From a candidate division FCPU426 bacterium (GTDB lineage Bacteria; Oederibacteriota; Muellerivitia; Muellerivitales; Muellerivitaceae): DNA of 64,000 nt. The stretch is taken from NCBI GenBank assembly GCA_027452205.1, contig DAIDGV010000010.1:1-64000 (forward strand). Reading direction: 5' to 3'. Every line of letters begins with the position of its first letter. Within the stretch, counting starts at the first letter, position 1. Below, one piece after another: positions 22,811 through 31,799 of this stretch. The notes beneath the pieces are model-generated. The model worked only from the letters and a program-made list of their open reading frames with translations. It was not told the origin of the DNA and made no database searches. The position numbers and the translations under genes were made by a program.

Positions 22811-24996
22811 GCCTTCGCCATGCCAATCCCATTCAAAAGCGCCTGGCGGTGCTGGAGGCGATCGTCCTTTTCGCCTGTGTCTGTGTGGAAGGCCGCTTGG
22901 TCTATCTGCAAGTGATCAAACATTCCGAATTCCACCAGATGGCCTACCGTCAGCAATACACCCCGAAACAGACCGACGCCTCCCGCGGGATGATCGAGGA
23001 CCGGGGCGGTGCGCTGTTAGCCATGAACATCGGCCTTTTCAATGTCAGCGCTCATCCGGACCAGATCGCGGACAAGGCCCACGCGGCGGTCCTTTTGTCG
23101 CGGGCTTTGGGCATGTCCTATGGCGCGGTGGTGTCGAAGTTGATGGAGAACAAGCAGTTCGTTTGGCTGGCGAGGGAAGTGCCGTACAAGTATTCAGAGG
23201 CCGTTGAGGCCCTTAAAATCCAAGGCGTGGACGCCGTTCGTGAACAACACCGATTCTACCCCGACCACGAAATGGCGTCTCAAGCCTTGGGTTTCACGGG
23301 CATCGACAATCAAGGCCTCGGCGGGTTGGAGCGCTACTACAACGGGTTCTTAACGGGCAAGAACGGCCTGGTGCTGGCGGAACGGGACGCCCGGGGCCGC
23401 CTGGTGCTGGCGGACAACAAGTCGGTCAAGTCCAGCGAGGACGGACTTTCCGTCCGCACGACGATCGACGAGACCATCCAGCATATCGCCCAAGTGGAGC
23501 TGGAAAAGGCCTATACCCATTTCCGCTGCAAGGCCGCCTCGATCGTGGTGATGGACCCGGCCACCGGGGAAATTTTGGCCATGGCCAACTATCCCACCTA
23601 CGACCCGAACGATTACAAACATACGTCCCAAGAACTGCTGCGCAACCGGGTGGTCAATGACGAGTTCGAACCCGGTTCCACTTTCAAGCTCATCACCGCG
23701 GTGGGGGTCCTGGAAGAGGGTGTGGTGAACGAGGACGACAAGTTCTTCTGCGAGAACGGCGCTTTTCACACCGACTATGGCCGGGTGGTGCGCGACCACG
23801 AAAAGCTGGGGCTCATCAGTTTCCGCGAGGTCTTCGGCTATTCCAGCAACATCGGCATGGTCAAGGTGGGCATGAAGCTGGGCAAAGAGAACCTCTATAA
23901 ATACTGCAAGAAGTTCGGTTTCGGCGACCCGACGGGCATCGACCTGCCGGGCGAGGCGGACGGCAAGGTGCGCCCGCTGGACCGCTGGAGTGCCCTGTCC
24001 CTGACGACCATCCCTTACGGGTATGAGATCTCGGCGACCCCGATGCAGATCGTGGACGCCTACGCGGCCATTGCCAACGACGGTGTGATGATGAAGCCTT
24101 ATATCGTCAAAGACCTGGAGGACGCGAACGGTCATGTGGTGAAAAGTTTCTCGCCGCACAAGATCCGCCGGGTTTGCTCGGATAAGACCGCCAAGCGCAT
24201 GACCGAACTGCTCAAGTGGGTCGTGGCCCATGGCACGGGCACGATGGTGGCCCTGCCCAGCTACGACATCGCGGGCAAAACGGGCACGGCCTACAAATTC
24301 ATCAATGGCCGTTATTCGACGAACGAGTATCTATCTTCCTTCGTCGGGTTCGTCCCAGCGGACAAACCCAAAGTGGTCATCTATGTTTCGTTGGACGATC
24401 CCCGGGGCATCTATTGGGGCGGTTACACCGCGGGACCGGTCTTTAAAGAAGTGGCCAAGCGGGTGATGGCTTATGACTTGGTTCCCGGTTCCGCCCCCGA
24501 GGCTCGTAATCAAGTTGCCTCGGGGCAATCAAACCGCGGGACTCAGCTTGTGGCTTCGTCCCAGATGTTACGGGACGAGCGCAAAGTTCCGGACTTTGAC
24601 GGCCTGACCCCCGATCAATCCAAGTGGCTGGCCGAAGCCGGCGGGCTGACCTTGAAATTCACCGGTAAAGGCGAAAAGGTCATCGGTCAATCCGCGGCCC
24701 CTGGGGCCCCGGTGCTGGCCAGCGCGACCAATCCGGGGGTGGTTGTTTTGACCCTGGGTAAACCCGAACTTTCCCAAGCGGGCGGTTTGATGCCCGAACT
24801 ACGCGGTAAGACCAAGCGGCAAGCTTTGGCTCTCTTAGCCCCATTAGGTCTCAAAGTGAACTTCCATGGCGAGGGTGTTGTACAAGCCCAGTTCCCGCCA
24901 GCGGGCCGGTCGGTAGGACCGGAAGGTGTTTGCGAGCTCAACTGTAATGTGCCGGTGACCAGCGCCTCGGCGGCTGGACCCGGAGGAAAGTCGTGA
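22807..24996 (+). CDS. ftsI: Peptidoglycan transpeptidase FtsI (PBP3-like) with two PASTA domains
   Basis: A 729-residue class B penicillin-binding protein. An N-terminal membrane helix (AVLEAIVLFACVCVEGRLVYL, about residues 14-34) leads into the dimerisation domain. The transpeptidase has all active-site motifs: SxxK as GSTFK (about 290), SxN as SSN in GYSSNIGMVK (about 346), and KTGT in AGKTGTAYKF (about 491). Two PASTA domains (about 595-655 and 660-725) resemble Spo0B/SpoVD-type and PBP2x-type enzymes rather than E. coli PBP3. It cross-links septal peptidoglycan with FtsW. Start GTG 22807 (GGGGGTG upstream); both ends overlap neighbouring ORFs as GTGA. Confidence 0.95.
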   Translation: MSLRHANPIQKRLAVLEAIVLFACVCVEGRLVYLQVIKHSEFHQMAYRQQYTPKQTDASRGMIEDRGGALLAMNIGLFNVSAHPDQIADKAHAAVLLSRALGMSYGAVVSKLMENKQFVWLAREVPYKYSEAVEALKIQGVDAVREQHRFYPDHEMASQALGFTGIDNQGLGGLERYYNGFLTGKNGLVLAERDARGRLVLADNKSVKSSEDGLSVRTTIDETIQHIAQVELEKAYTHFRCKAASIVVMDPATGEILAMANYPTYDPNDYKHTSQELLRNRVVNDEFEPGSTFKLITAVGVLEEGVVNEDDKFFCENGAFHTDYGRVVRDHEKLGLISFREVFGYSSNIGMVKVGMKLGKENLYKYCKKFGFGDPTGIDLPGEADGKVRPLDRWSALSLTTIPYGYEISATPMQIVDAYAAIANDGVMMKPYIVKDLEDANGHVVKSFSPHKIRRVCSDKTAKRMTELLKWVVAHGTGTMVALPSYDIAGKTGTAYKFINGRYSTNEYLSSFVGFVPADKPKVVIYVSLDDPRGIYWGGYTAGPVFKEVAKRVMAYDLVPGSAPEARNQVASGQSNRGTQLVASSQMLRDERKVPDFDGLTPDQSKWLAEAGGLTLKFTGKGEKVIGQSAAPGAPVLASATNPGVVVLTLGKPELSQAGGLMPELRGKTKRQALALLAPLGLKVNFHGEGVVQAQFPPAGRSVGPEGVCELNCNVPVTSASAAGPGGKS

Positions 24997-25283
24997 AAAT
25001 GAATAACAGCAACTTCAATGGAACAGGGATGAACGCCGATGCCCCGCTAGGCGGGACAATACCGATCTCCTTGGAAAATTTAAACAAAGAGGATCGGCAT
25101 GAACGCCGATACGGCAAAACCGGAACCTCTTTGAGGTTAACGGCGAAAGGCAATTTAGCTTTGATAAAGACTGATGAACATGGATACGGCAAAACTAATT
25201 CCATCTTTGGTTTCATCAATGTTCATCAATGTCCATCATTGCTAAATAAGGCTTCGCTTCTATCTGTGGCGGTGACCGCATGA
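24993..25283 (+). CDS. Repeat-encoded coupling ORF after ftsI (96 aa)
   Basis: The frame begins at a GTG within the ftsI stop (GTGA, 24993-24996) and ends in ATGA (25280-25283). Its 3' half is the second copy of the repeat found behind ftsL (LALIKTDEHGYGKTNSIFGF ... SVAVTA). The 5' half holds further GATGAACGCCGATACGGC units. No known domain; read-through rather than peptide function is the likelier role. Confidence 0.5.
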   Translation: MKMNNSNFNGTGMNADAPLGGTIPISLENLNKEDRHERRYGKTGTSLRLTAKGNLALIKTDEHGYGKTNSIFGFINVHQCPSLLNKASLLSVAVTA

Positions 25284-25423
25284 AAAATCTGCACGGCCAT
25301 TTTGCTTTGATAAAGACTGATGAACATGGATACGGCAAAACCAGTTCCATCTTTGGTTTCATCAATGTTCATCAATGTCCATCATTGCTCAAAGAGGTTT
25401 TGGCTTTGGGGGTGGCGTTATGA
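25280..25423 (+). CDS. Repeat-encoded coupling ORF before murE (47 aa), copy 2
   Basis: MKNLHGHFALIKTDEHGYGK and so on, 47 residues, the same length as the ORF in front of ftsI. It starts in ATGA at 25280 and ends in the ATGA that contains the murE start (25420-25423). TTTGGGGGTGG close to its end supplies the murE ribosome-binding site. Confidence 0.5.
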   Translation: MKNLHGHFALIKTDEHGYGKTSSIFGFINVHQCPSLLKEVLALGVAL

Positions 25424-26904
25424 AGTTCCGCGCTCTTCTTAAAAATCTAAAAGGTGTCCGGGTGATCGGCAAGAACGACCCTGAAATAACGGGCATCTCC
25501 GAAAGTTCCAAGGAAGTCCAAAGAGGGGACCTGTTCGTTTGCATCCCCGGCGCGAAGGTCGATGGCCGCGCTTATGCCATGGAAGCGGTGGAAAAGGGCG
25601 CCCGGGCGGTGATGGTGCAAGGCGAAGTGCTGCGCTCCGTCGATGTGCCCCAAGTGGTGGTCAAGGACGTCCGGGAATCGCTGGCGCTCCTGGCCCACGC
25701 TTTCTACGGCAATCCTTCCAAAAAGGTGAAGGTCATCGGGGTCACCGGCACCAAGGGCAAGACCACGACCACTTATTTGATCCGCTCGATCCTGGAAAGG
25801 GCCGGCCAAAAGGCGGGCCTCATCGGGACGATCGCTTACCACATCGGCAAGAAAACCTACGAAGCCAACAACACCACGCCCTCGTCCCTGACCATCGTGA
25901 AGCTGCTGGAGGAGATGCGCAAGGAAGGCTGCCAATGGGCGGTCATGGAAGTCTCTTCCCACGCTTTGGAGATGCGCCGGGTGCTGGGGATCGATTTCCA
26001 GGGAGCGGTCTTCACCAACCTGGGCCGGGACCATTTGGACTATCACAAGAATTTTAATAACTACTTCAAGGCCAAACGCCGCCTCTTCACCGAATTCAAG
26101 GACCTCAAAGCTAGGGCCATCAACGCCGATGATGTTTATGGCCTGAAGCTGTTGAAAGAACTCAAAGCCAAAGCGGTGGGATACAGCATCAAAGCTGACT
26201 GTGCCTACAAAGCCACCGATGTCACGCACAAGGCGGGACAATTGAAGTTCAGCGTTCAAGGCAACGCCTTTGAGGTGCCCCTGACCGGTCTTTTCAATGT
26301 GTACAACGCGCTGGCGGCCATCGCGGTGTTGAAGGAATTGGGCCTGTCTTGGAGCGAGATCCAGGACGGGTTGAAACACGCCCCGGCGGTGCCGGGCCGT
26401 TTTGAGGAAGTGAAAGCGGGACAGAACTTTACCATTCTTGTCGATTACGCCCATACGGCGGACGCCTTGAAGCAAGCCTTGATCGCGGCCCGGGATATTT
26501 TGGGCAAAAAGACCAACTACCGCCTCATTTCGGTCTTTGGTTGCGGCGGCGACCGGGACCGCACCAAGCGGCCCCTGATGGGCAAGGTCTCCTCGCAGTT
26601 GGCGGACCTGACCATCATCACCTCCGACAATCCGCGCACCGAGAACCCCACCTCGATCCTGGAGGACATCCAACGGGGCATTCCCCGGCCACTCCTTTCC
26701 GGCGAACACCGCCGGGTCTGGGTGGAAGGCGACCGCACCCAAGCCATCCGTATGGCCTTGTCCAACGCCAAGCCGGGCGACCTGGTCTTGATCGCGGGCA
26801 AGGGCCATGAGACCTACCAGATCATCGGCGAGACGAAGCACCATTTCGACGACCGGGAAGTGGCGATGAAAATCGCCAAAGAACTGAAGAAAAAACATGT
26901 CTAA
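25420..26904 (+). CDS. murE: UDP-MurNAc-tripeptide synthetase MurE
   Basis: The 494-residue cytoplasmic Mur ligase adds the third stem-peptide residue. The ATP loop GVTGTKGKTTTTYL is at about residues 107-120, and the carbamylated-Lys region near HLDYHKNFNNYFKAKRRLF at about 205. The C-terminal substrate motif is DNPR (TSDNPRTENP, about 402-411), which in this family selects meso-diaminopimelate. That implies DAP-type peptidoglycan. The start is ATG 25420, overlapping the preceding ORF. The stop overlaps the next small ORF by 8 nt (ATGTCTAA). Confidence 0.96.
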   Translation: MKFRALLKNLKGVRVIGKNDPEITGISESSKEVQRGDLFVCIPGAKVDGRAYAMEAVEKGARAVMVQGEVLRSVDVPQVVVKDVRESLALLAHAFYGNPSKKVKVIGVTGTKGKTTTTYLIRSILERAGQKAGLIGTIAYHIGKKTYEANNTTPSSLTIVKLLEEMRKEGCQWAVMEVSSHALEMRRVLGIDFQGAVFTNLGRDHLDYHKNFNNYFKAKRRLFTEFKDLKARAINADDVYGLKLLKELKAKAVGYSIKADCAYKATDVTHKAGQLKFSVQGNAFEVPLTGLFNVYNALAAIAVLKELGLSWSEIQDGLKHAPAVPGRFEEVKAGQNFTILVDYAHTADALKQALIAARDILGKKTNYRLISVFGCGGDRDRTKRPLMGKVSSQLADLTIITSDNPRTENPTSILEDIQRGIPRPLLSGEHRRVWVEGDRTQAIRMALSNAKPGDLVLIAGKGHETYQIIGETKHHFDDREVAMKIAKELKKKHV

Positions 26905-27028
26905 CCACAGAGTACACGGAGTACACAGAGTGAACCTGAATTTTGAATTAAGAATTAAGAATGATGAATTGTTGAACTCTGTGAACTCTGTGGCCCCGAA
27001 GGGGCCTGTGGTGAAAAAGGTTTTGTGA
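26897..27028 (+). CDS. Repeat-encoded coupling ORF between murE and murF (43 aa)
   Basis: Begins at an ATG inside the end of murE (ATGTCTAA) and ends in a TGA that overlaps the murF start (TGATG at 27026-27030). It spans an element of the CACAGAGTACACGGAGTA family: left arm 26903-26936, right arm ctctgtgaactctgtggcc 26977-26995, and a small GGCCCCGAAGGGGCC hairpin at 26992-27006. Peptide MSNHRVHGVHRVNLNFELRI and so on; no known domain. Confidence 0.5.
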   Translation: MSNHRVHGVHRVNLNFELRIKNDELLNSVNSVAPKGPVVKKVL

Positions 27029-28368
27029 TGTTGCCTTGGAGCTTGGAAGAAGTAGCGGCCTTGACCAACGGCAAGTTGGCCGGGCCCCGGGACGAAAAAG
27101 TGACGGGGGTCGTGCATGACACCCGGGATGTGAAGAAGGGCGATCTGTTCGTGGCCATTGTGGGGGAGCGGTTGGACGGCCATAAGTTCGTGAAGCAAGC
27201 GGCGGCGAAGGGCGCGAAGGCGGCGGTGGTTTCTAGGTGGGTCCCGGGCGTGAAGCTGCCCCAGATCCAGGTGGAAGACACCACGAAGGCCTTGGGGCAG
27301 TTGGGCAAAGCCCAGAGGCTGCAGTGGGGCGGGTTGGTGGTGGCGGTAACGGGGAGCGTTGGGAAGACCACGGTGAAGGATATGACCGCTTTCCTCCTGT
27401 CCGGGTTGTTCACGACCTTGAAGACGAAGGGCAACTTGAACAATCAGTACGGTTTGCCGCTGACCTTGCTGGGACTGACCCGGGACCACGAAGTGGCGGT
27501 GGTGGAACTGGGCATCAATCACCCGGGAGAGATGGAAGAGCTCTCGGAGATAGCCAGACCCGATGTGAGCGTAGTGACGGCCATCGGTGAGGCGCATTTA
27601 GGTTTCTTTAAAAGCCGGGCCCATTTGGCCCAGGAAAAAATGAAGATCGCGTCCGGATCGCGGGACGGCGGGGTTCGCATCCTGAACGGGGATGACCCCT
27701 TCTTAAAGGCGAAAGGCGAAAACATCATGACCTTCGGATTGAAAAGAGGACTGGTCAGGGCCAAGGGCTTACGGGCGACCGATGAGGGCACCCGCTTTAC
27801 GGTGGAATATAAGGGCAAGAGCGCGCCGACGACGCTGCACATGCCGGGCAGCCACAACGTGGGCAATGCCATGGCGGCGGTGGCGGCGGGATTGACGCTG
27901 GGCATTCCCTTGAATGTCCTGGCGCGGCGCTTGGCGGTTTTCCGCCCCCAAGCGGCGATGCGCATGCAGTTGAAGAAGATCAAAGGGGTCTTGTTCTTGA
28001 ATGACGCTTACAACGCCTCGCCGACCTCCATGGAGGCGGCTTTGGAAACCTTCAAGACCCTGCCGAGCCGGGGCCGCAAGGCCGCGGTGCTGGGCGACAT
28101 GCTGGAGATGGGTTCTTTCGCGGCGGAAGCGCACAAGCGCATGGTGAAGCGGGCCCTGACGATGCCTTTGGAGGACCTGATCCTGGTGGGGAAGCAAATG
28201 CGCGCGGCGGGCGAGAGCCTGCTGGGTAAAAGTTCCCTGCGGGCGCGGTTCTTCGACAACGCCGAGGAAGCGGGGGCCTACCTGAAGGGCTGGCTGCGGC
28301 CCCAGGACGCGGTGCTGTTGAAAGCCTCGCGGGGCATCCATCTGGAAAAAGTGTTGGAGGCCCTTTGA
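27028..28368 (+). CDS. murF: UDP-MurNAc-tripeptide-D-Ala-D-Ala ligase MurF
   Basis: The 446-residue Mur ligase that adds D-Ala-D-Ala. The N-terminal MurF domain is visible (WSLEEVAALTNGKLAGP). The ATP loop VAVTGSVGKTTVKDM is at about residues 106-120, NLNNQYGLPLTLL and VVELGINHPGEM follow at about 134-165, and DAYNASPTSMEAAL near 327 is a MurF-specific block. ATG 27028 (TGATG) is taken; GTG 27025 would give a GTGA overlap. AAAAAGG lies upstream within the repeat. It overlaps the following small ORF by 1 nt. Confidence 0.96.
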   Translation: MLPWSLEEVAALTNGKLAGPRDEKVTGVVHDTRDVKKGDLFVAIVGERLDGHKFVKQAAAKGAKAAVVSRWVPGVKLPQIQVEDTTKALGQLGKAQRLQWGGLVVAVTGSVGKTTVKDMTAFLLSGLFTTLKTKGNLNNQYGLPLTLLGLTRDHEVAVVELGINHPGEMEELSEIARPDVSVVTAIGEAHLGFFKSRAHLAQEKMKIASGSRDGGVRILNGDDPFLKAKGENIMTFGLKRGLVRAKGLRATDEGTRFTVEYKGKSAPTTLHMPGSHNVGNAMAAVAAGLTLGIPLNVLARRLAVFRPQAAMRMQLKKIKGVLFLNDAYNASPTSMEAALETFKTLPSRGRKAAVLGDMLEMGSFAAEAHKRMVKRALTMPLEDLILVGKQMRAAGESLLGKSSLRARFFDNAEEAGAYLKGWLRPQDAVLLKASRGIHLEKVLEAL

Positions 28369-28544
28369 TGCTCTCCCTCAAGGACTTCTTGGACAAGCTG
28401 GCGGGCCCGGACCATCCCTTCGTGAAGGGCGCTCCGGTGGAGGATGTGAACGAAAAGAAGGATGGGGAACAAAAGGTGGCGGCGCCGACAGGGGCAGTGA
28501 CCGAGGTGAAGTTGAACAAGTATCTGCGAATGAACGCGAACTGA
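28368..28544 (+). CDS. Small hypothetical protein between murF and mraY (58 aa)
   Basis: The frame starts at TGATG on the murF stop and runs 58 codons: MLSLKDFLDKLAGPDHPFVK followed by a Lys/Glu/Val-rich segment ending KLNKYLRMNAN. Unlike the other small ORFs of the cluster it is not made of repeat DNA, and its codon use resembles the neighbours. I do not recognise a family. A repeat element begins directly after its stop. Confidence 0.55.
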   Translation: MLSLKDFLDKLAGPDHPFVKGAPVEDVNEKKDGEQKVAAPTGAVTEVKLNKYLRMNAN

Positions 28545-28552
28545 CGACGAAA

Positions 28553-28655
28553 GGAAATTTAGCTTTGATGAAATCTGATGAAGACTGATATGGAAAACCA
28601 TTTCAGTTTCGGTGTCATCAATATTTATCAATGTTTATCAGAGCTAAACAGAGAT
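28553..28655. repeat. Palindromic repeat, TTTAGCTTTGATGAA family
   Basis: Left arm tttagctttgatgaaatctg, right arm tcaatgtttatcagagctaa. This copy has in-frame stops in the frame used by the coupling ORFs (GATGAAGACTGA), so it is not translated through. It sits in the 167-nt gap before mraY. Confidence 0.8.
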
Positions 28656-28711
28656 TGGGTTTCTGATTGTTTGAAGTGAAAAGATTCAAGACTTTTAAAA
28701 CGGGGTAACAA

Positions 28712-29800
<1,089 letters not shown>

Positions 29801-29815
29801 GGAAAAAAGGAAAGG

Positions 29816-29921
29816 AAATTAAGGATTATGAATTAAGAATTTTGAATTGATGTTGTTTTCATTCGTGGAACGAATGAAAACTTCCGAAATTCATAATTGC
29901 TAATTCTGAATTCTTAATTGG
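29816..29921. repeat. Palindromic repeat, AATTCTGAATTCTTAATT family
   Basis: Left arm attatgaattaagaattttg, right arm aattctgaattcttaatt, with an inner hairpin TTTTCATTCGT/ACGAATGAAAA. Stops occur in all three frames. The right arm ends directly at the GGAGCGGAG ribosome-binding site of murD. Confidence 0.75.
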
Positions 29922-29932
29922 AGCGGAGCGAC

Positions 29933-31312
29933 ATGCATTATGTGAAGGGTAAACAAGTGGCGGTCATCGGGTTCGGACGCTCCGGCTTCGCGGCGGCGCG
30001 CCTGTTGTCCGTCCACGGCGCCCATGTGACGGTCTTGGACGACAAGACCCCGGAGAAACTGGGCGAATGGATCGAGAAGGCCCGGGGTTTGGCCCAGGTG
30101 CAACTGGTGCTGGGCGGCATCGACCCGACCCGCGTCTCCAACGCGGACCTGGTGGTGGTCTCGCCGGGCATCCCCGCGAACCACATGGCCCTGGAAAGGG
30201 CCCGGGAAAAGAACGTGCCGGTCATCGGCGAGCTAGAACTGGCCTTTGGTTACTGCAACGCGCCGGTCATCGCCCTGACGGGCACCAACGGCAAGACGAC
30301 CACCACCACCCTGGTGGCCGAGATGATGAACGCGGCGGGGAAGAAGACCATCGCTTGCGGCAACATCGGCAAGGCGTTCGCCGAGGCGGTGTTCGAGCTG
30401 ACCGCGGAAGACCTGGCGGTGCTGGAAGTGTCCTCGTTCCAATTGGACAGCATTGAGGAGTTCCGCCCCCAAGTGGCGGCCATCCTGAACGTGACGCCGG
30501 ACCACCTGGACCGCTACGCCAACATGCAGGCTTACGTGGAGTCGAAGGGACGGATCTTTGAGAACCAAAAGAAGGGCGACGCGGCCCTTTTGAACGTGGG
30601 CGACAAATACACGCCCATCTACGCCACCTTGATCAAGAGCGATCTTTACTATTTCGGCTTCGCGGACCTGGTGCGGGGCGACCTGAAGCCGGGTTGTTAT
30701 GTGAGGAACGGGAACATCGAATTGTTGGGAAGGCAGTTGATCAAGGCCTCGGAGCTTCAGATACCGGGCCCGCACAACCTGGAGAACGCCTGCGCGGCGA
30801 CTTTGATGGCAAGCCTCGCGGGTGCCAGTGACGAAGCCATCTCGAAGACCCTGCGCGAATTCAAAGGGGTCGAGCACCGGTTGGAGCCGGCCGGGGAAGT
30901 GAACGGGGTGCGGTTCATCAACGATTCCAAGGGAACCAACGTGGACTCAGTGGTGAAGGCCCTGGAGAGTTTCGCCAAGCCCATCGTGCTGATCCTGGGC
31001 GGCAAGGACAAGGCGGGGGATTTCACCAAGCTCTCCGCCCTGGTGAAGGAAAAGGTGACACGGATCGTGGCTTTCGGGGAGTGCAAGAACAAGATCGTCG
31101 AGCAGTTGTCGTCTTCGGCCACAGTGGTCGAGGCGGACACGCTGGAAGAAGTGGTGAACGGGGCTTTTGTGGCCAGCGCGAAGGGCGGGGTGGTGTTGTT
31201 CTCGCCCGGATGCGCCAGCTTCGATATGTTCCAGAATTATGAGGACCGGGGCCGGCAGTTCAAGGCCGCGGTGGCGAAGTTAGCGGAACAGAAGAAGGCG
31301 GTAAAGGCTTAG
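29933..31312 (+). CDS. murD: UDP-MurNAc-L-alanine:D-glutamate ligase MurD
   Basis: The 459-residue Mur ligase that adds D-Glu. The N-terminal Rossmann region KQVAVIGFGRSGFAAARLL occupies residues 6-24, the ATP loop VIALTGTNGKTTTTTL about 111-126, and the later motifs are VLEVSSFQL (about 163) and a C-terminal segment with KGTNVDSV (about 332) and SPGCASFDMF (about 424). ATG 29933 has GGAGCGGAG 4 nt upstream. The frame is open to TTG 29918, but that part lies in repeat DNA. Confidence 0.96.
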   Translation: MHYVKGKQVAVIGFGRSGFAAARLLSVHGAHVTVLDDKTPEKLGEWIEKARGLAQVQLVLGGIDPTRVSNADLVVVSPGIPANHMALERAREKNVPVIGELELAFGYCNAPVIALTGTNGKTTTTTLVAEMMNAAGKKTIACGNIGKAFAEAVFELTAEDLAVLEVSSFQLDSIEEFRPQVAAILNVTPDHLDRYANMQAYVESKGRIFENQKKGDAALLNVGDKYTPIYATLIKSDLYYFGFADLVRGDLKPGCYVRNGNIELLGRQLIKASELQIPGPHNLENACAATLMASLAGASDEAISKTLREFKGVEHRLEPAGEVNGVRFINDSKGTNVDSVVKALESFAKPIVLILGGKDKAGDFTKLSALVKEKVTRIVAFGECKNKIVEQLSSSATVVEADTLEEVVNGAFVASAKGGVVLFSPGCASFDMFQNYEDRGRQFKAAVAKLAEQKKAVKA

Positions 31313-31799
31313 AAGCGAAAGGCGATTTAGCTTTGATGAAAATGGATCAATGCTGATAAGGCAATGAAAGTCTTATCAATGAGCATCAGAATTCATCATA
31401 GCTAGAAAATGTTTCAAAGCTGTTGATGAAAATGATTTGAAAGGAAGGGTACTGATTCGAAGTTTTTCCGAATCAGTATCGCCAAGCAGAAAGAATGGAT
31501 CAAATTTCGAGGATTTATTTTGATCCATTCGTAACAAGTTTGAAGTTCTGAAGAACTTCAAACAAGAAAGGGGCAACCTTCATTTTTACGCTCGGATTCT
31601 GAGAACAACACCTACTACGCTTTTCTACACCACCTACGCCGCACTCTCGGAATCCGAACGGAACAATGAAGGGAATGAAAACCAAAAGAATTTTTTGCCA
31701 CGGATGCAGGGGATACAGGGGATGGCAAAAACAAAAACGTCTTTTGGCTTTTTAAGATTTATCTCCTGAATCCCCTGAATCTGTGGCTAAAGAGGATTT
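31313..31799 (+). other. Non-coding gap murD-ftsW: two repeats and a cluster of hairpins
   Basis: No gene is visible in 487 nt. A TTTAGCTTTGATGAA-family repeat occupies about 31321-31404. Successive simple hairpins follow: tactgattcg/cgaatcagta (31450-31478), atggatcaaa/tttgatccat (31495-31528), tttgaagttct/agaacttcaaa (31539-31562), and cggattctgag/ctctcggaatccg (about 31594-31658). A gccacggatgcagggg-family repeat lies at about 31697-31793, whose right end (ctgtggctaaagagg) supplies the ftsW ribosome-binding site. Confidence 0.7.

Larger units (their letters stand above)
22488..25321 (+). repeat. Long direct repeat flanking ftsI
   Basis: 22488-22708 and 25101-25321 are near-identical without length differences (constant offset of 2,613 nt). 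Within them 22584-22708 and 25197-25321 are identical over 125 nt. Both copies lie in the coupling-ORF elements on either side of ftsI. Homologous recombination between them could delete or duplicate ftsI, or keep the two copies alike by gene conversion. Confidence 0.9.

Noticed and set aside
22440-25423. The regularly repeated short units as a CRISPR array
   Set aside because: Units are not separated by constant-length unique spacers, arms are palindromic across one element, copies are scattered between genes, and no cas gene is present.
25447-27597. A 716-codon open frame on the minus strand opposite murE and murF
   Set aside because: It is antisense to two well-supported Mur ligases and its translation is a His/Gln/Arg-rich shadow of GC-rich codons.
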